From positions 6,252 through 70,251 of the forward strand of contig CAYGBT010000012.1 in NCBI GenBank assembly GCA_964348275.1: DNA of 64,000 nucleotides, in the 5' to 3' direction. Shown here in pieces: positions 58,031-64,000 of the stretch (within the stretch, counting starts at the first letter, position 1; each line of letters starts with the position of its first letter). This stretch comes from CSP1-5 sp964348275 (GTDB taxonomy: Bacteria > Methylomirabilota > Methylomirabilia > Methylomirabilales > CSP1-5). The translations under genes and the position numbers were made by a program. The notes under the pieces were generated by a model that saw only the letters and a program-made list of their open reading frames with translations, searched no databases and was not told the DNA's origin.

Positions 58031-58960
58031 CTAAAGGCCAAGGCTGGCAATGCTTGTTCTCACGGCCTCGGCCGAGCGCTTTACGGCCGCCTTTTCCTCC
58101 TCGGTCAACTCAACCTCGATCACTGTCTCGATCCCTGCCCCTCCCAGCTTCACGGGGACGCCGAAATACATGTCGCGGAGGCCGTATTCCCCTTCGAGGT
58201 AGGCAGAACAGGAGAGAACCCGCTTTTTGTCTTTCAGGATCGCCTCCACCATTTCGACCACTGCCGCCCCCGGCGAGTAATACGCGCTTCCTGTCTTGAG
58301 CAGAGCCACGATCTCGCCGCCCGCCTTCCGCGTCCGCTCTACGATCTTGTCTATCTGCTCCCTGGACAAAAGCTGTGTCACAGGGATACCGGCAACGGTG
58401 CAATAATGCGGTAACGGCACCATTGAATCCCCATGTCCCCCCAGGACGATTGCCTGGGTGTCCTCCACGGAAACCTGCAGTGCCTCCGCCACAAAGGTGC
58501 GGAAGCGGGAGGAGTCGAGAATCCCAGCCTGCCCGATCACGCGGCCTTTTGGAAAGCCGCTCACGTGCTTTGCCAGATAGGTCATGGTGTCCAACGGATT
58601 GGTCACCACGATGAGGAAAGCGTGCGGTGCACGCTTCATCACCTCGCCGACCACTTGTCCCACAATGGCTTTGTTCGTGGCCAGGAGGTCCTCCCGACTC
58701 ATTCCCGGCTTTCTCGCAATACCCGCGGCAATCACCACCACATGGGAATCGACGGTCTCCTCGTAGTCGTTTGTCCCTACAATCCGGTTGTCAAAACCCT
58801 CAATTGGTCCTGCCTCCCACAGGTCCAAGGCCTTCCCCTGAGGTAAGCCTTCGATGATGTCTACGAGAACGATATCGCCGAGCTCCTTGGCCGCGGCCCA
58901 GTGAGCTGCGGTTGCGCCCACAGCCCCTGCGCCGATGATGCTGATTTTTGGCCTCGCCAT
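58031..58960 (-). CDS. mdh: Malate dehydrogenase (copy 1)
   Basis: The 309-residue NAD-dependent dehydrogenase has the Rossmann loop Gly-Ala-Gly-Ala-Val-Gly at about 8-13 and Asp (Val-Asp-Ile-Ile-Glu-Gly) at the end of beta-2 for NAD. Malate selection fits Ala-Arg-Lys-Pro-Gly-Met-Ser-Arg. The His base lies in Gly-Gly-His-Gly-Asp-Ser-Met-Val-Pro. It belongs to the LDH-like MDH type. ATG at 58960 follows GGAGG. It is about 90% alike to the copy at 59931. It lies 59 bases upstream of the double malic enzyme gene and probably shares a transcript with it. Confidence 0.94.
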   Translation of the reverse strand: MARPKISIIGAGAVGATAAHWAAAKELGDIVLVDIIEGLPQGKALDLWEAGPIEGFDNRIVGTNDYEETVDSHVVVIAAGIARKPGMSREDLLATNKAIVGQVVGEVMKRAPHAFLIVVTNPLDTMTYLAKHVSGFPKGRVIGQAGILDSSRFRTFVAEALQVSVEDTQAIVLGGHGDSMVPLPHYCTVAGIPVTQLLSREQIDKIVERTRKAGGEIVALLKTGSAYYSPGAAVVEMVEAILKDKKRVLSCSAYLEGEYGLRDMYFGVPVKLGGAGIETVIEVELTEEEKAAVKRSAEAVRTSIASLGL

Positions 58961-58974
58961 GTTTTCCTCCACGC

Positions 58975-59065
58975 TACTCTGTCCGAAGACCGGCGACCGA
59001 CCACCGATGATCGTACCATTTCGAAATTCGAAATTTTAGCCAACCGAACTATGAACCCTGAACGA
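58975..59065. repeat. Period-7 repeat array 5 (three unit types)
   Basis: GACCGGC, GACCGAC, CACCGAT form one run; ATTTCGA, AATTCGA, AATTTTA a second; GAACTAT, GAACCCT, GAACGAT, TCACGAA a third. All step by seven bases. It lies upstream of mdh copy 1. The middle unit is the same kind as in array 4. Confidence 0.75.
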
Positions 59066-59408
59066 TTCACGAAGAGCGTTGCATCATGCAAACTCTGCCG
59101 CATGATCGAAAAACCGATCGCGGAGGTCTGCCATCGTCCATGAGCCACATCAGGGAATACGGTGACAGAGATAGCACCGCCAGAAACACTATCTTGCTGG
59201 CAACCTCCTCACCTCCTTCGCATCAGGGGGATAGGTCGGCCGGTCCCGACGGTTGCCCGAGGCAAAAAGCGGGGCCCAATCGCAGAAGATTGTCTCAGGC
59301 CCTCCTATGAGGACCTGGAACCATCATAATCGAAATCACATTAATTCATGGATATCGTGGAGCAACGATGATGCCAGGCGGGAGCGTTTTTCAGAAGACG
59401 TTAACCAG

Positions 59409-59578
59409 TTGAATTCGCAGAGGAAGGTGGGCTCGCCTCGTCTCCGGACACTAAACAGGGCGCTCGGATCTGGGACCGGCCCGCCCCTGCGATGAAGCTT
59501 GGCCTGTGTAATTGTTGATATTTTAAAAAGATGATTGTGGGGCGACAATGTCCCACGAGGATGGGCTTGCCCCGATGA
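59409..59578. repeat. Dispersed 170-nt element, copy D
   Basis: Boxes: TTGAATTCGCAGAGG; CTGGGAC with GGGAC ending at base 68; GCCCGCCCC; TGTGTAA; GGGGC; ATGTCCCA with GTCCCA ending 84 nt after GGGAC starts; AGGATGGGC; GCCCCGATGA. Inner stem GCCCC/GGGGC pairs fully; the outermost base pair of the TTGGGAC stem is lost here. The left GTGCCAC box is degenerate (ATGCCAG). Confidence 0.78.
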
Positions 59579-59668
59579 TCTGCTTACTAAATCACTCGGC
59601 AATCGGGCTCTACACAGCTTTTTTCTCGAGTCACGGCCTTTGAGGAAATGGTAATGGGGTGCGCCGGG

Positions 59669-59914
59669 CTAGGACCCGGTGGGAATTTTCTTGCCACACC
59701 GAGCACAGATGAATTCCTTTGCCTCAGCTTCCTTAGCGAATATAGGGTCTATGAAACCCCTCCTCATCGTGATCTCTTCTGTCGACTTCATGCAGTCTCG
59801 GCAAACGGCGTCCTTGTCAATCCAAGCTCCCACTGGGGGTTCTGTTATCTTCGAGTCAATAAACTGTGGAGCAGTCCAATGTTGACCCTCCGCTGGTGGC
59901 TTCTCTTCTATCAT
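59669..59914 (-). CDS. Small zinc-ribbon protein between the two mdh genes
   Basis: The 81-residue protein has a Cys-Arg-Asp-Cys pair near residue 40 and Phe-Ile-Cys-Ala-Arg-Cys-Gly-Lys-Lys-Ile-Pro near the C-terminus, a four-Cys zinc ribbon. The first half holds Trp, Pro and Asp and looks like a small soluble unit. No named family is recognised. AGGGG precedes the ATG. It lies 16 bases downstream of mdh copy 2, so it is part of that transcript. Confidence 0.8.
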   Translation of the reverse strand: MIEEKPPAEGQHWTAPQFIDSKITEPPVGAWIDKDAVCRDCMKSTEEITMRRGFIDPIFAKEAEAKEFICARCGKKIPTGS

Positions 59915-59930
59915 TCTACAATCCCCTTGC

Positions 59931-60860
59931 TTAAAGGCCTAAGCCGGCGATGCTTTTTTTTACCGCCTCGGCCGAGCGCTTTACGGCCGCCTGCTCCTCC
60001 TTGCTCAATTCGACCTCGACGATCTTCTCGATCCCTGCACCACCCAGCTTCACGGGAACGCCGAAATAGATATCGCGAAGACCGTATTCCCCTTCGAGGT
60101 AGGCAGAACAGGAGAGGACCCGTTTCTTATCTTTCAGGATCGCCTCCACCATCTGGATCACCGCCGCCCCCGTAGAGTAAAAGGCGCTTCCCGTCTTGAG
60201 CAGGGCCACGATCTCGCCCCCCGCCTTCCGGGTCCGCTCCACGATTTTTTCGACCTTCTCCTTGGGCAGGAGCTGGGTCACGGGGATCCCAGAGACAGTA
60301 CAGTACTGCGTGAGCGGCACCATCTCATCCCCATGTCCCCCCAGGACGAGGGCTTGGGTGTCCTCTACGGAGACCTGCAGTGCCTCCGCCACGAAGGCGC
60401 GGAAGCGGGACGAGTCCAAGACTCCGGCCTGCCCGATCACGCGGTTTTTTGGAAAGCCACTCAGGTGCTTTGCCAGATAGGCCATGGTGTCCAATGGATT
60501 GCTCACCACGATGAGGAAGGCGTTTGGTGATCGCTTTACGACCTCGCCGACAACTTGCTCCATGATGCGTTTGTTGGTCGCCAGAAGATCCTCCCGGCTC
60601 ATCCCCGGCTTCCTGGCAATGCCCGCCGTGATCACTACCACATCAGAATCGACCGTCTCCTCATAGCCGTTCGTCCCCACGATCCGGTTATCGAAGCCCT
60701 CCACCGGCCCTGCCTCCCACAGGTCCAACGCCTTCCCCTGGGGCAAGCCTTCGATGATATCCGTGAGGACGATGTCTCCGAGCTCCTTCGCCGCTGCCCA
60801 GTGGGCCGCGGTCGCGCCAACGGCCCCAGCGCCGACGATGCTAATCTTTGGCCTGCTCAT
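59931..60860 (-). CDS. mdh: Malate dehydrogenase (copy 2)
   Basis: The 309-residue enzyme is nearly identical in layout to the copy at 58031: Gly-Ala-Gly-Ala-Val-Gly, Thr-Asp-Ile-Ile-Glu-Gly, Ala-Arg-Lys-Pro-Gly-Met-Ser-Arg and Gly-Gly-His-Gly-Asp-Glu-Met-Val-Pro. Differences gather in surface helices. Such a close pair in one locus points to a recent tandem duplication. ATG at 60860 follows GAGGAGACC; a GTG at 60875 is possible but not needed. It links 2-oxoacid metabolism (Kor) with the C4 pool. Confidence 0.94.
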   Translation of the reverse strand: MSRPKISIVGAGAVGATAAHWAAAKELGDIVLTDIIEGLPQGKALDLWEAGPVEGFDNRIVGTNGYEETVDSDVVVITAGIARKPGMSREDLLATNKRIMEQVVGEVVKRSPNAFLIVVSNPLDTMAYLAKHLSGFPKNRVIGQAGVLDSSRFRAFVAEALQVSVEDTQALVLGGHGDEMVPLTQYCTVSGIPVTQLLPKEKVEKIVERTRKAGGEIVALLKTGSAFYSTGAAVIQMVEAILKDKKRVLSCSAYLEGEYGLRDIYFGVPVKLGGAGIEKIVEVELSKEEQAAVKRSAEAVKKSIAGLGL

Positions 60861-60879
60861 TGTCGGTCTCCTCACCCGC

Positions 60880-61089
60880 GTTCACGGTTCACAGTTCGCA
60901 GTAGTTCAGGATTCATAGTTTATAAGGCGACGTCCGATGACCAACGTGTTAGGTGTTTGGTGTTAGGCTTTGGGTCTTGGGTCTGAGACCTTAATTAGGA
61001 GGTTTCCGGTCAGCGGTTAAAGCGCATCACCCACCACCTAGAACCCAAAACCCAACGTGGCGTGCGGATCACCTAACACCCGACACCCC
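60880..61089. repeat. Period-7 repeat array 6, with inverted arms
   Basis: First a GTTCACG/GTTCACA/GTTCGCA run (about 60881-60920). Then GTTAGGT, GTTTGGT, GTTAGGC, TTTGGGT, CTTGGGT (60949-60985). After about 50 bases the reverse complement follows: CCTAGAA, CCCAAAA, CCCAACG and CCTAACA, CCCGACA, CCCC. The right arm runs into the last codons of korC, so the array forms part of that gene's end. Confidence 0.85.
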
Positions 61090-61629
61090 TATCCCTCTCA
61101 CAGCGGCGGCCAGTTCGAAGCCCGACGCGAGAGCCCTCAGATTTAGCTCTTCGGTCCCTTTCGGGACCCGGGCCAAGACCGCCTTCTCTATGGCTTCCCT
61201 GGAGATGACCCCCGAGAGAGCAGTGACCGTCCCCAAGGCAACGATGTTGGCCACGACCACTCTTCCCACCTTTTCCCGGGCGGTTTCGAGGATGGGAAGG
61301 CGAAACGCCGCGAAACCGCCAGAGGGAGGCGCAACGACCTCTGTGGAGTCCGAGATGAGGATGCCAGTTTCCTTCAGATCTCCCCAGTACTTGTCGCACG
61401 CTTGCTGGGTCAGAGCCAGAAGGAGGTCGATCCGCCCGGCCTTGGGATAATCGATCTCCTCATCGCTGATGATGACCTCTGCCTTCGTGGCCCCTCCTCG
61501 GGACTCCGGACCGTAAACCTGAGTCTGGATAGCATTCCTGCCATCTTGGATGGCCGCCTCCGCGAGGATGATCCCGGCCAAAATAATCCCCTGGCCCCCC
61601 TCCCCGCTCAGTCGAATTTCATACCGCAT
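61069..61629 (-). CDS. korC: 2-oxoglutarate:ferredoxin oxidoreductase gamma subunit
   Basis: The 186-residue gamma subunit of a 2-oxoacid:acceptor oxidoreductase has Ser-Gly-Glu-Gly-Gly-Gln-Gly-Ile at about 8-15. Tyr-Gly-Pro-Glu-Ser-Arg-Gly-Gly follows, then Leu-Leu-Ala-Leu-Thr-Gln-Gln-Ala. It helps bind CoA and completes the four-gene Kor enzyme. Its last residues overlap the repeat array that follows, so the C-terminus (Ile-Gly-Val-Ser-Gly-Val-Arg) may be repeat-derived rather than conserved. Confidence 0.9.
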   Translation of the reverse strand: MRYEIRLSGEGGQGIILAGIILAEAAIQDGRNAIQTQVYGPESRGGATKAEVIISDEEIDYPKAGRIDLLLALTQQACDKYWGDLKETGILISDSTEVVAPPSGGFAAFRLPILETAREKVGRVVVANIVALGTVTALSGVISREAIEKAVLARVPKGTEELNLRALASGFELAAAVRGIGVSGVR

Positions 61630-61639
61630 CGATGATCCC

Positions 61640-61722
61640 CTACGGGTAGTTATTGGTGGCTGGTGGTTACTGGCTAATCTTACTCACCAAACACCAATCA
61701 CCAGTCACCATTCACTGCGTGC
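61640..61722. repeat. Period-7 repeat array 7, inverted arms
   Basis: Left arm TAGTTAT, TGGTGGC, TGGTGGT, TACTGGC, TAATCTT; right arm CACCAAA, CACCAAT, CACCAGT, CACCATT, CACTGCG. The right arm is a degenerate reverse complement of the left. The array separates korC from korB and touches the korB stop codon. Confidence 0.85.
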
Positions 61723-62479
61723 GCCCTTGGGCTTTGACGATGATCGCCTCGCAGACTTCCGTATACTCAGGTGCCTCGGTCTTGTGGAGGACACCAGTCG
61801 GCAGAGTCGTCTTGCTCAGGGCCTGGAGCATCTCCGCGGGTGTCCCCAGCCTGTTCCGCCGCCCGTGAATCTCCGGGCAGGTAGTCAGGACCTCGATAAA
61901 GGAGAATCCCTTATGCTGGATTCCCTCGACGATCAATTTCTCCAAGGGGATGGTCCTGAACGCCGATCCCCTCGCCACAAAGGTTCCACCTGCGCCTTGC
62001 ACAAGACGACAGGCGTCGAAGTGGGGCTCGACGTTTCCGTACGGAGTCGTAGTGGAGAAAAGCTCCTCGGGAGTGGTCGGCGCCACTTGTCCCCCGGTCA
62101 TCCCGTAGGTCTGGTTGTTAAAGAGGAGGCACGTGACGTCGATATTCCTCCGCGCCGCGTGAATCAGATGATTCCCGCCGATGGCGAGGCCATCCCCATC
62201 TCCCGTGATGACGATAACGGTGAGATCCGGCCTGGCAAGCTTCAAGCCGGTGGCAAAGGCTAACGGCCGGCCATGGGTAGTATGGAGGGTGTTGCAATCC
62301 ACGTAGCCCGTCAGTCGGCTGGAACAGCCGATCCCCGAGACCATCGCCATCCGATCCTTCGAAAGCTCCAATCGATGGATCGCGCGGAGAAGCGCCTTCA
62401 GGATGATGCCGTTCCCACACCCCTTGCACCAAATGTGGGGCATCATCTCCGTTCGGAAATACTGCTCGTAATCGAACAT
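61712..62479 (-). CDS. korB: 2-oxoglutarate:ferredoxin oxidoreductase beta subunit
   Basis: The 255-residue beta subunit binds thiamine diphosphate. Motifs are Trp-Cys-Lys-Gly-Cys-Gly-Asn-Gly-Ile near the start (cluster and TPP region), Gly-Ile-Gly-Cys-Ser-Ser, Thr-Thr-His-Gly-Arg-Pro-Leu-Ala-Phe-Ala-Thr-Gly and Gly-Asp-Gly-Asp-Gly, the Mg-TPP segment. ATG at 62479 overlaps the korA stop (TGATG), so the two are translationally coupled. It runs with KorA to decarboxylate 2-oxoglutarate to succinyl-CoA, or to make 2-oxoglutarate in the reductive direction. Confidence 0.94.
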   Translation of the reverse strand: MFDYEQYFRTEMMPHIWCKGCGNGIILKALLRAIHRLELSKDRMAMVSGIGCSSRLTGYVDCNTLHTTHGRPLAFATGLKLARPDLTVIVITGDGDGLAIGGNHLIHAARRNIDVTCLLFNNQTYGMTGGQVAPTTPEELFSTTTPYGNVEPHFDACRLVQGAGGTFVARGSAFRTIPLEKLIVEGIQHKGFSFIEVLTTCPEIHGRRNRLGTPAEMLQALSKTTLPTGVLHKTEAPEYTEVCEAIIVKAQGRTQ

Positions 62480-63612
62480 CAGACTACCCCCCGTACGGCG
62501 GCAAGGATCTCCTCGGGATGAATGGGCTCCCCACTCGCCTTCTGATACGCAACAATCCGCGTCTTGCCGTGGACCACCCGGTCCACCTCGTAGATCATTT
62601 GACCGAGATTCATCTCGGCAACAACGATGGCCTTCACCTCTCGGGCCAGCTTCTCGAGCTCTCGATCCGGGAAAGGCCACAAAGAGATTGGCCTAAAGAG
62701 CCCGACCCGGATGCCTTCGCTCCTGGCCGTCTTAATGGCCGCCCTGGCAGAGCGGGCCGTAACGCCGTACGCAAAGACGGCCACCTCCGCGTCGTCGAGG
62801 AGGAAGGCCTCATGGGCCACGATCTCCTCCCGACGCTGCTCAATCTTCCGGTGGAGCCGTCGTTGCTTTGCCTCGACGATCCGAGGATTCTGGGTTGGGA
62901 ATCCACGCTCGTCATGGGCCAATCCGGTGATATGGTAGCGGTACCCCTCGCCGAAGCGAATGAACGGCGGGACGTCGTCCTCGTCTGCCTTGTACGGGCG
63001 ATATGTTTCAGGTGAGGCGGTTGGCCTCTTGCGATCGACAATGTTGAACTGCGAACGATCGGGAACTTCCACCTTCTCCCGCATGTGTCCGATGACCTCG
63101 TCGAAGAGCAGAATTACGGGAGTGCGGCAGAGCTCCGACAGATTGAAGGCCCGGATGGTGAGGTCATAAATCTCTCGCACCGAGGCGGGGGCCAGGGCAA
63201 TCATCGGGTGGTCACCGTGGGTCCCCCATCGAGCCTGCATGACATCCCCCTGGGCAGGGGAGGTGGGGAGCCCGGTGCTCGGCCCCCCCCGCATGACATT
63301 TACGATCACGCACGGAATTTCCGTGTAGACCGCAAAGCCCAGATTCTCCTGCTTAAGTGAGAAGCCCGGGCCGCTCGTTGCCGTCATCGCCTTGGAGCCG
63401 CCGATAGATCCCCCGATGCAGGCCGCCATGGCGCCAATTTCGTCTTCCATCTGAACGAATTTCCCCCCCACCCGCGGGAGGAGCCTTGCCAATTCTTCGG
63501 CCACCTCGGAGGAGGGAGTAATCGGGTAGCCGGCAAAGAAGCGACACCCGGCAACAATAGCCGCGTGGGCGCACGCTTCATTGCCTTGCATCAAGCGAAC
63601 GTTTCCTTGCAC
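62479..63612 (-). CDS. korA: 2-oxoglutarate:ferredoxin oxidoreductase alpha subunit
   Basis: The 377-residue alpha subunit has Leu-Met-Gln-Gly-Asn-Glu-Ala-Cys near the start and Gly-Tyr-Pro-Ile-Thr-Pro-Ser-Ser-Glu, then Met-Glu-Asp-Glu-Ile-Gly-Ala-Met and Thr-Ser-Gly-Pro-Gly-Phe-Ser-Leu. The mid-protein Arg-Gly-Gly-Pro-Ser-Thr-Gly-Leu-Pro-Thr is the 2-oxoacid-binding loop of the 2-oxoglutarate/branched group. GTG at 63612 with GGGGAGG five bases before it matches the length of homologues; ATG at 63591 is possible. It follows the korD ferredoxin gene by 15 bases. Confidence 0.94.
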   Translation of the reverse strand: MQGNVRLMQGNEACAHAAIVAGCRFFAGYPITPSSEVAEELARLLPRVGGKFVQMEDEIGAMAACIGGSIGGSKAMTATSGPGFSLKQENLGFAVYTEIPCVIVNVMRGGPSTGLPTSPAQGDVMQARWGTHGDHPMIALAPASVREIYDLTIRAFNLSELCRTPVILLFDEVIGHMREKVEVPDRSQFNIVDRKRPTASPETYRPYKADEDDVPPFIRFGEGYRYHITGLAHDERGFPTQNPRIVEAKQRRLHRKIEQRREEIVAHEAFLLDDAEVAVFAYGVTARSARAAIKTARSEGIRVGLFRPISLWPFPDRELEKLAREVKAIVVAEMNLGQMIYEVDRVVHGKTRIVAYQKASGEPIHPEEILAAVRGVV

Positions 63613-63627
63613 CTCCTCCTCCCCGCG

Positions 63628-63855
63628 TTAATCGATAGAGATGGCAAAATCCGGGCAGAGGAGGTCGCACAAGAGACACTTGTTGCAGGCCTCTGGGTTG
63701 ACGACCTCCACAACCCCCAAGGGATTCATGACCAGGCACTTCTTCTTGCATACCTCGACGCAGATCTCGCAGCCCTTGCACCAATCTTCTAGGACCGTAA
63801 TGGTCACCTTTTCGGTGCTGTAGACCTTACACGCCCCAGGCGACGCCTTTTTCAT
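63628..63855 (-). CDS. korD: 2[4Fe-4S] ferredoxin subunit (KorD)
   Basis: This 75-residue ferredoxin-like delta subunit has two cluster motifs: Cys-Lys-Gly-Cys-Glu-Ile-Cys-x-x-x-Cys and Cys-Asn-Lys-Cys-Leu-Leu-Cys-x-x-x-Cys-Pro, near residues 26 and 58. An additional Cys-x-x-x-Cys step (Val-Cys-Lys-Lys-Lys-Cys) follows the first. It passes electrons from KorAB to soluble ferredoxin. It is the first gene of the korDABC run, 62 bases after the citrate synthase stop. Confidence 0.93.
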   Translation of the reverse strand: MKKASPGACKVYSTEKVTITVLEDWCKGCEICVEVCKKKCLVMNPLGVVEVVNPEACNKCLLCDLLCPDFAISID

Positions 63856-63917
63856 GGTTCGGCTCTTTCCTCCATCAACCTCCGCTATGGGCGACGAGAC
63901 GTTCGCGATAGCCTCAC

Positions 63918-64000
63918 CTAACCTCTCTTTTCCAGACGCACATAGTCCCGCTTATCCGCCCCCGTGTACACCTGCCGCGGCCGCGCAATCTTCTGGTCCG
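63918..64000 (-). CDS. gltA: Citrate synthase C-terminus (partial at window edge)
   Basis: The last 27 codons visible on the minus strand read Asp-Gln-Lys-Ile-Ala-Arg-Pro-Arg-Gln-Val-Tyr-Thr-Gly and end Arg-Leu-Glu-Lys-Arg-Gly. Arg-Pro-Arg-Gln-Val-Tyr-Thr-Gly is the typical C-terminal segment of hexameric-type citrate synthase. Stop is TAG at 63918-63920. The rest of the gene lies beyond the window. It heads the korDABC, mdh and malic enzyme block. Confidence 0.8.
   Translation of the reverse strand, partial: DQKIARPRQVYTGADKRDYVRLEKRG

Larger units (their letters stand above)
58961..59668. other. Region between mdh copy 1 and the zinc-ribbon gene
   Basis: No gene is supported. Holds period-7 array 5 (58975-59065) and dispersed element D (59409-59578). 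Confidence 0.65.

Noticed and set aside
42492..59578. Dispersed elements as small protein-coding genes
   Set aside because: On the minus strand copies A, B and C share a frame starting Gly-His, but stops directly upstream, lack of a common start with a ribosome-binding site, and conservation at boxes rather than codons argue for an RNA or DNA element.
1..64000. CRISPR array, tRNA, rRNA, insertion sequence or prophage
   Set aside because: None was recognised by eye; the only repeats are the heptamer arrays, the 170-nt elements and the 21-bp tandem repeat. A tRNA scan would be needed to exclude a tRNA with certainty.

Overview
The window is G+C-rich bacterial chromosome, nearly all of it coding and mostly on the minus strand. 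No rRNA, tRNA, CRISPR array, prophage or insertion sequence was recognised. Gene content (an alternative bc complex with an eight-haem cytochrome, an A-type haem-copper oxidase operon with its haem A factors, pyruvate and 2-oxoglutarate:ferredoxin oxidoreductases, an archaeal-type SAM synthetase, a Cdc48-like AAA ATPase) together with period-7 intergenic repeats suggests a deep-branching, possibly NC10/Methylomirabilota-like organism. That placement is an inference from gene style, not a measured result.

Layout. 1-3.3 kb: tail of a possible Mrr-like nuclease, a TauE/SafE exporter, an ABC-2 exporter and a DUF983 protein. 3.5-10.9 kb: cytochrome oxidase operon read leftwards (COX2, COX1, haem A synthase, haem O synthase, COX3, a small Cys protein, a second COX3, COX4, DUF420). 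11.4-17.1 kb: Rieske, cytochrome b split as in b6f, an octahaem cytochrome with a long coiled coil, and a cupredoxin-like secreted protein. 17.5-24.8 kb: stress and quality-control genes (Met-rich secreted protein, two CBS proteins with a receiver-domain relic between them, a tandem Usp, nitroreductase, FtsH, a YbaK-type deacylase). 25-30.4 kb: a long leader region with a candidate structured RNA, then NifJ and a dihydroorotate-dehydrogenase-like partner on the plus strand. 30.5-41.9 kb: Cdc48-like ATPase, PilZ, DksA/TraR, sugar nucleotidyltransferase, a kinase-CysC-SAM synthetase operon, a response regulator, adenine deaminase and Hpt. 42-49.5 kb: zinc-ribbon protein, DUF59, ArsA-like ATPase, CstA, an epimerase and TerC. 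49.9-55.2 kb: a chimeric Cdc48 N-domain/TctA gene, a fused TRAP permease and its TAXI receptor. 55.4-64 kb: a carbon-metabolism block (double malic enzyme, two malate dehydrogenases, KorDABC, start of a citrate synthase tail).

How the genes work together. The oxidase and bc operons form a quinol-to-oxygen respiratory chain. NifJ, KorDABC, citrate synthase, the malate dehydrogenases and the malic enzyme form the pyruvate/C4/2-oxoacid node, feeding or drawing on low-potential ferredoxin. CstA and the TRAP system may import organic acids for it.

Most unusual observations: (i) four dispersed 170-nt intergenic elements with invariant internal spacing and paired boxes; (ii) an 838-residue double malic enzyme in which each half lacks a different part of the active site; (iii) a gene joining a Cdc48 N-domain to the C-terminal part of TctA at a shared Gly-Gly-Leu; (iv) seven intergenic arrays of degenerate 7-bp units, each locus with its own unit and several arranged as inverted pairs.
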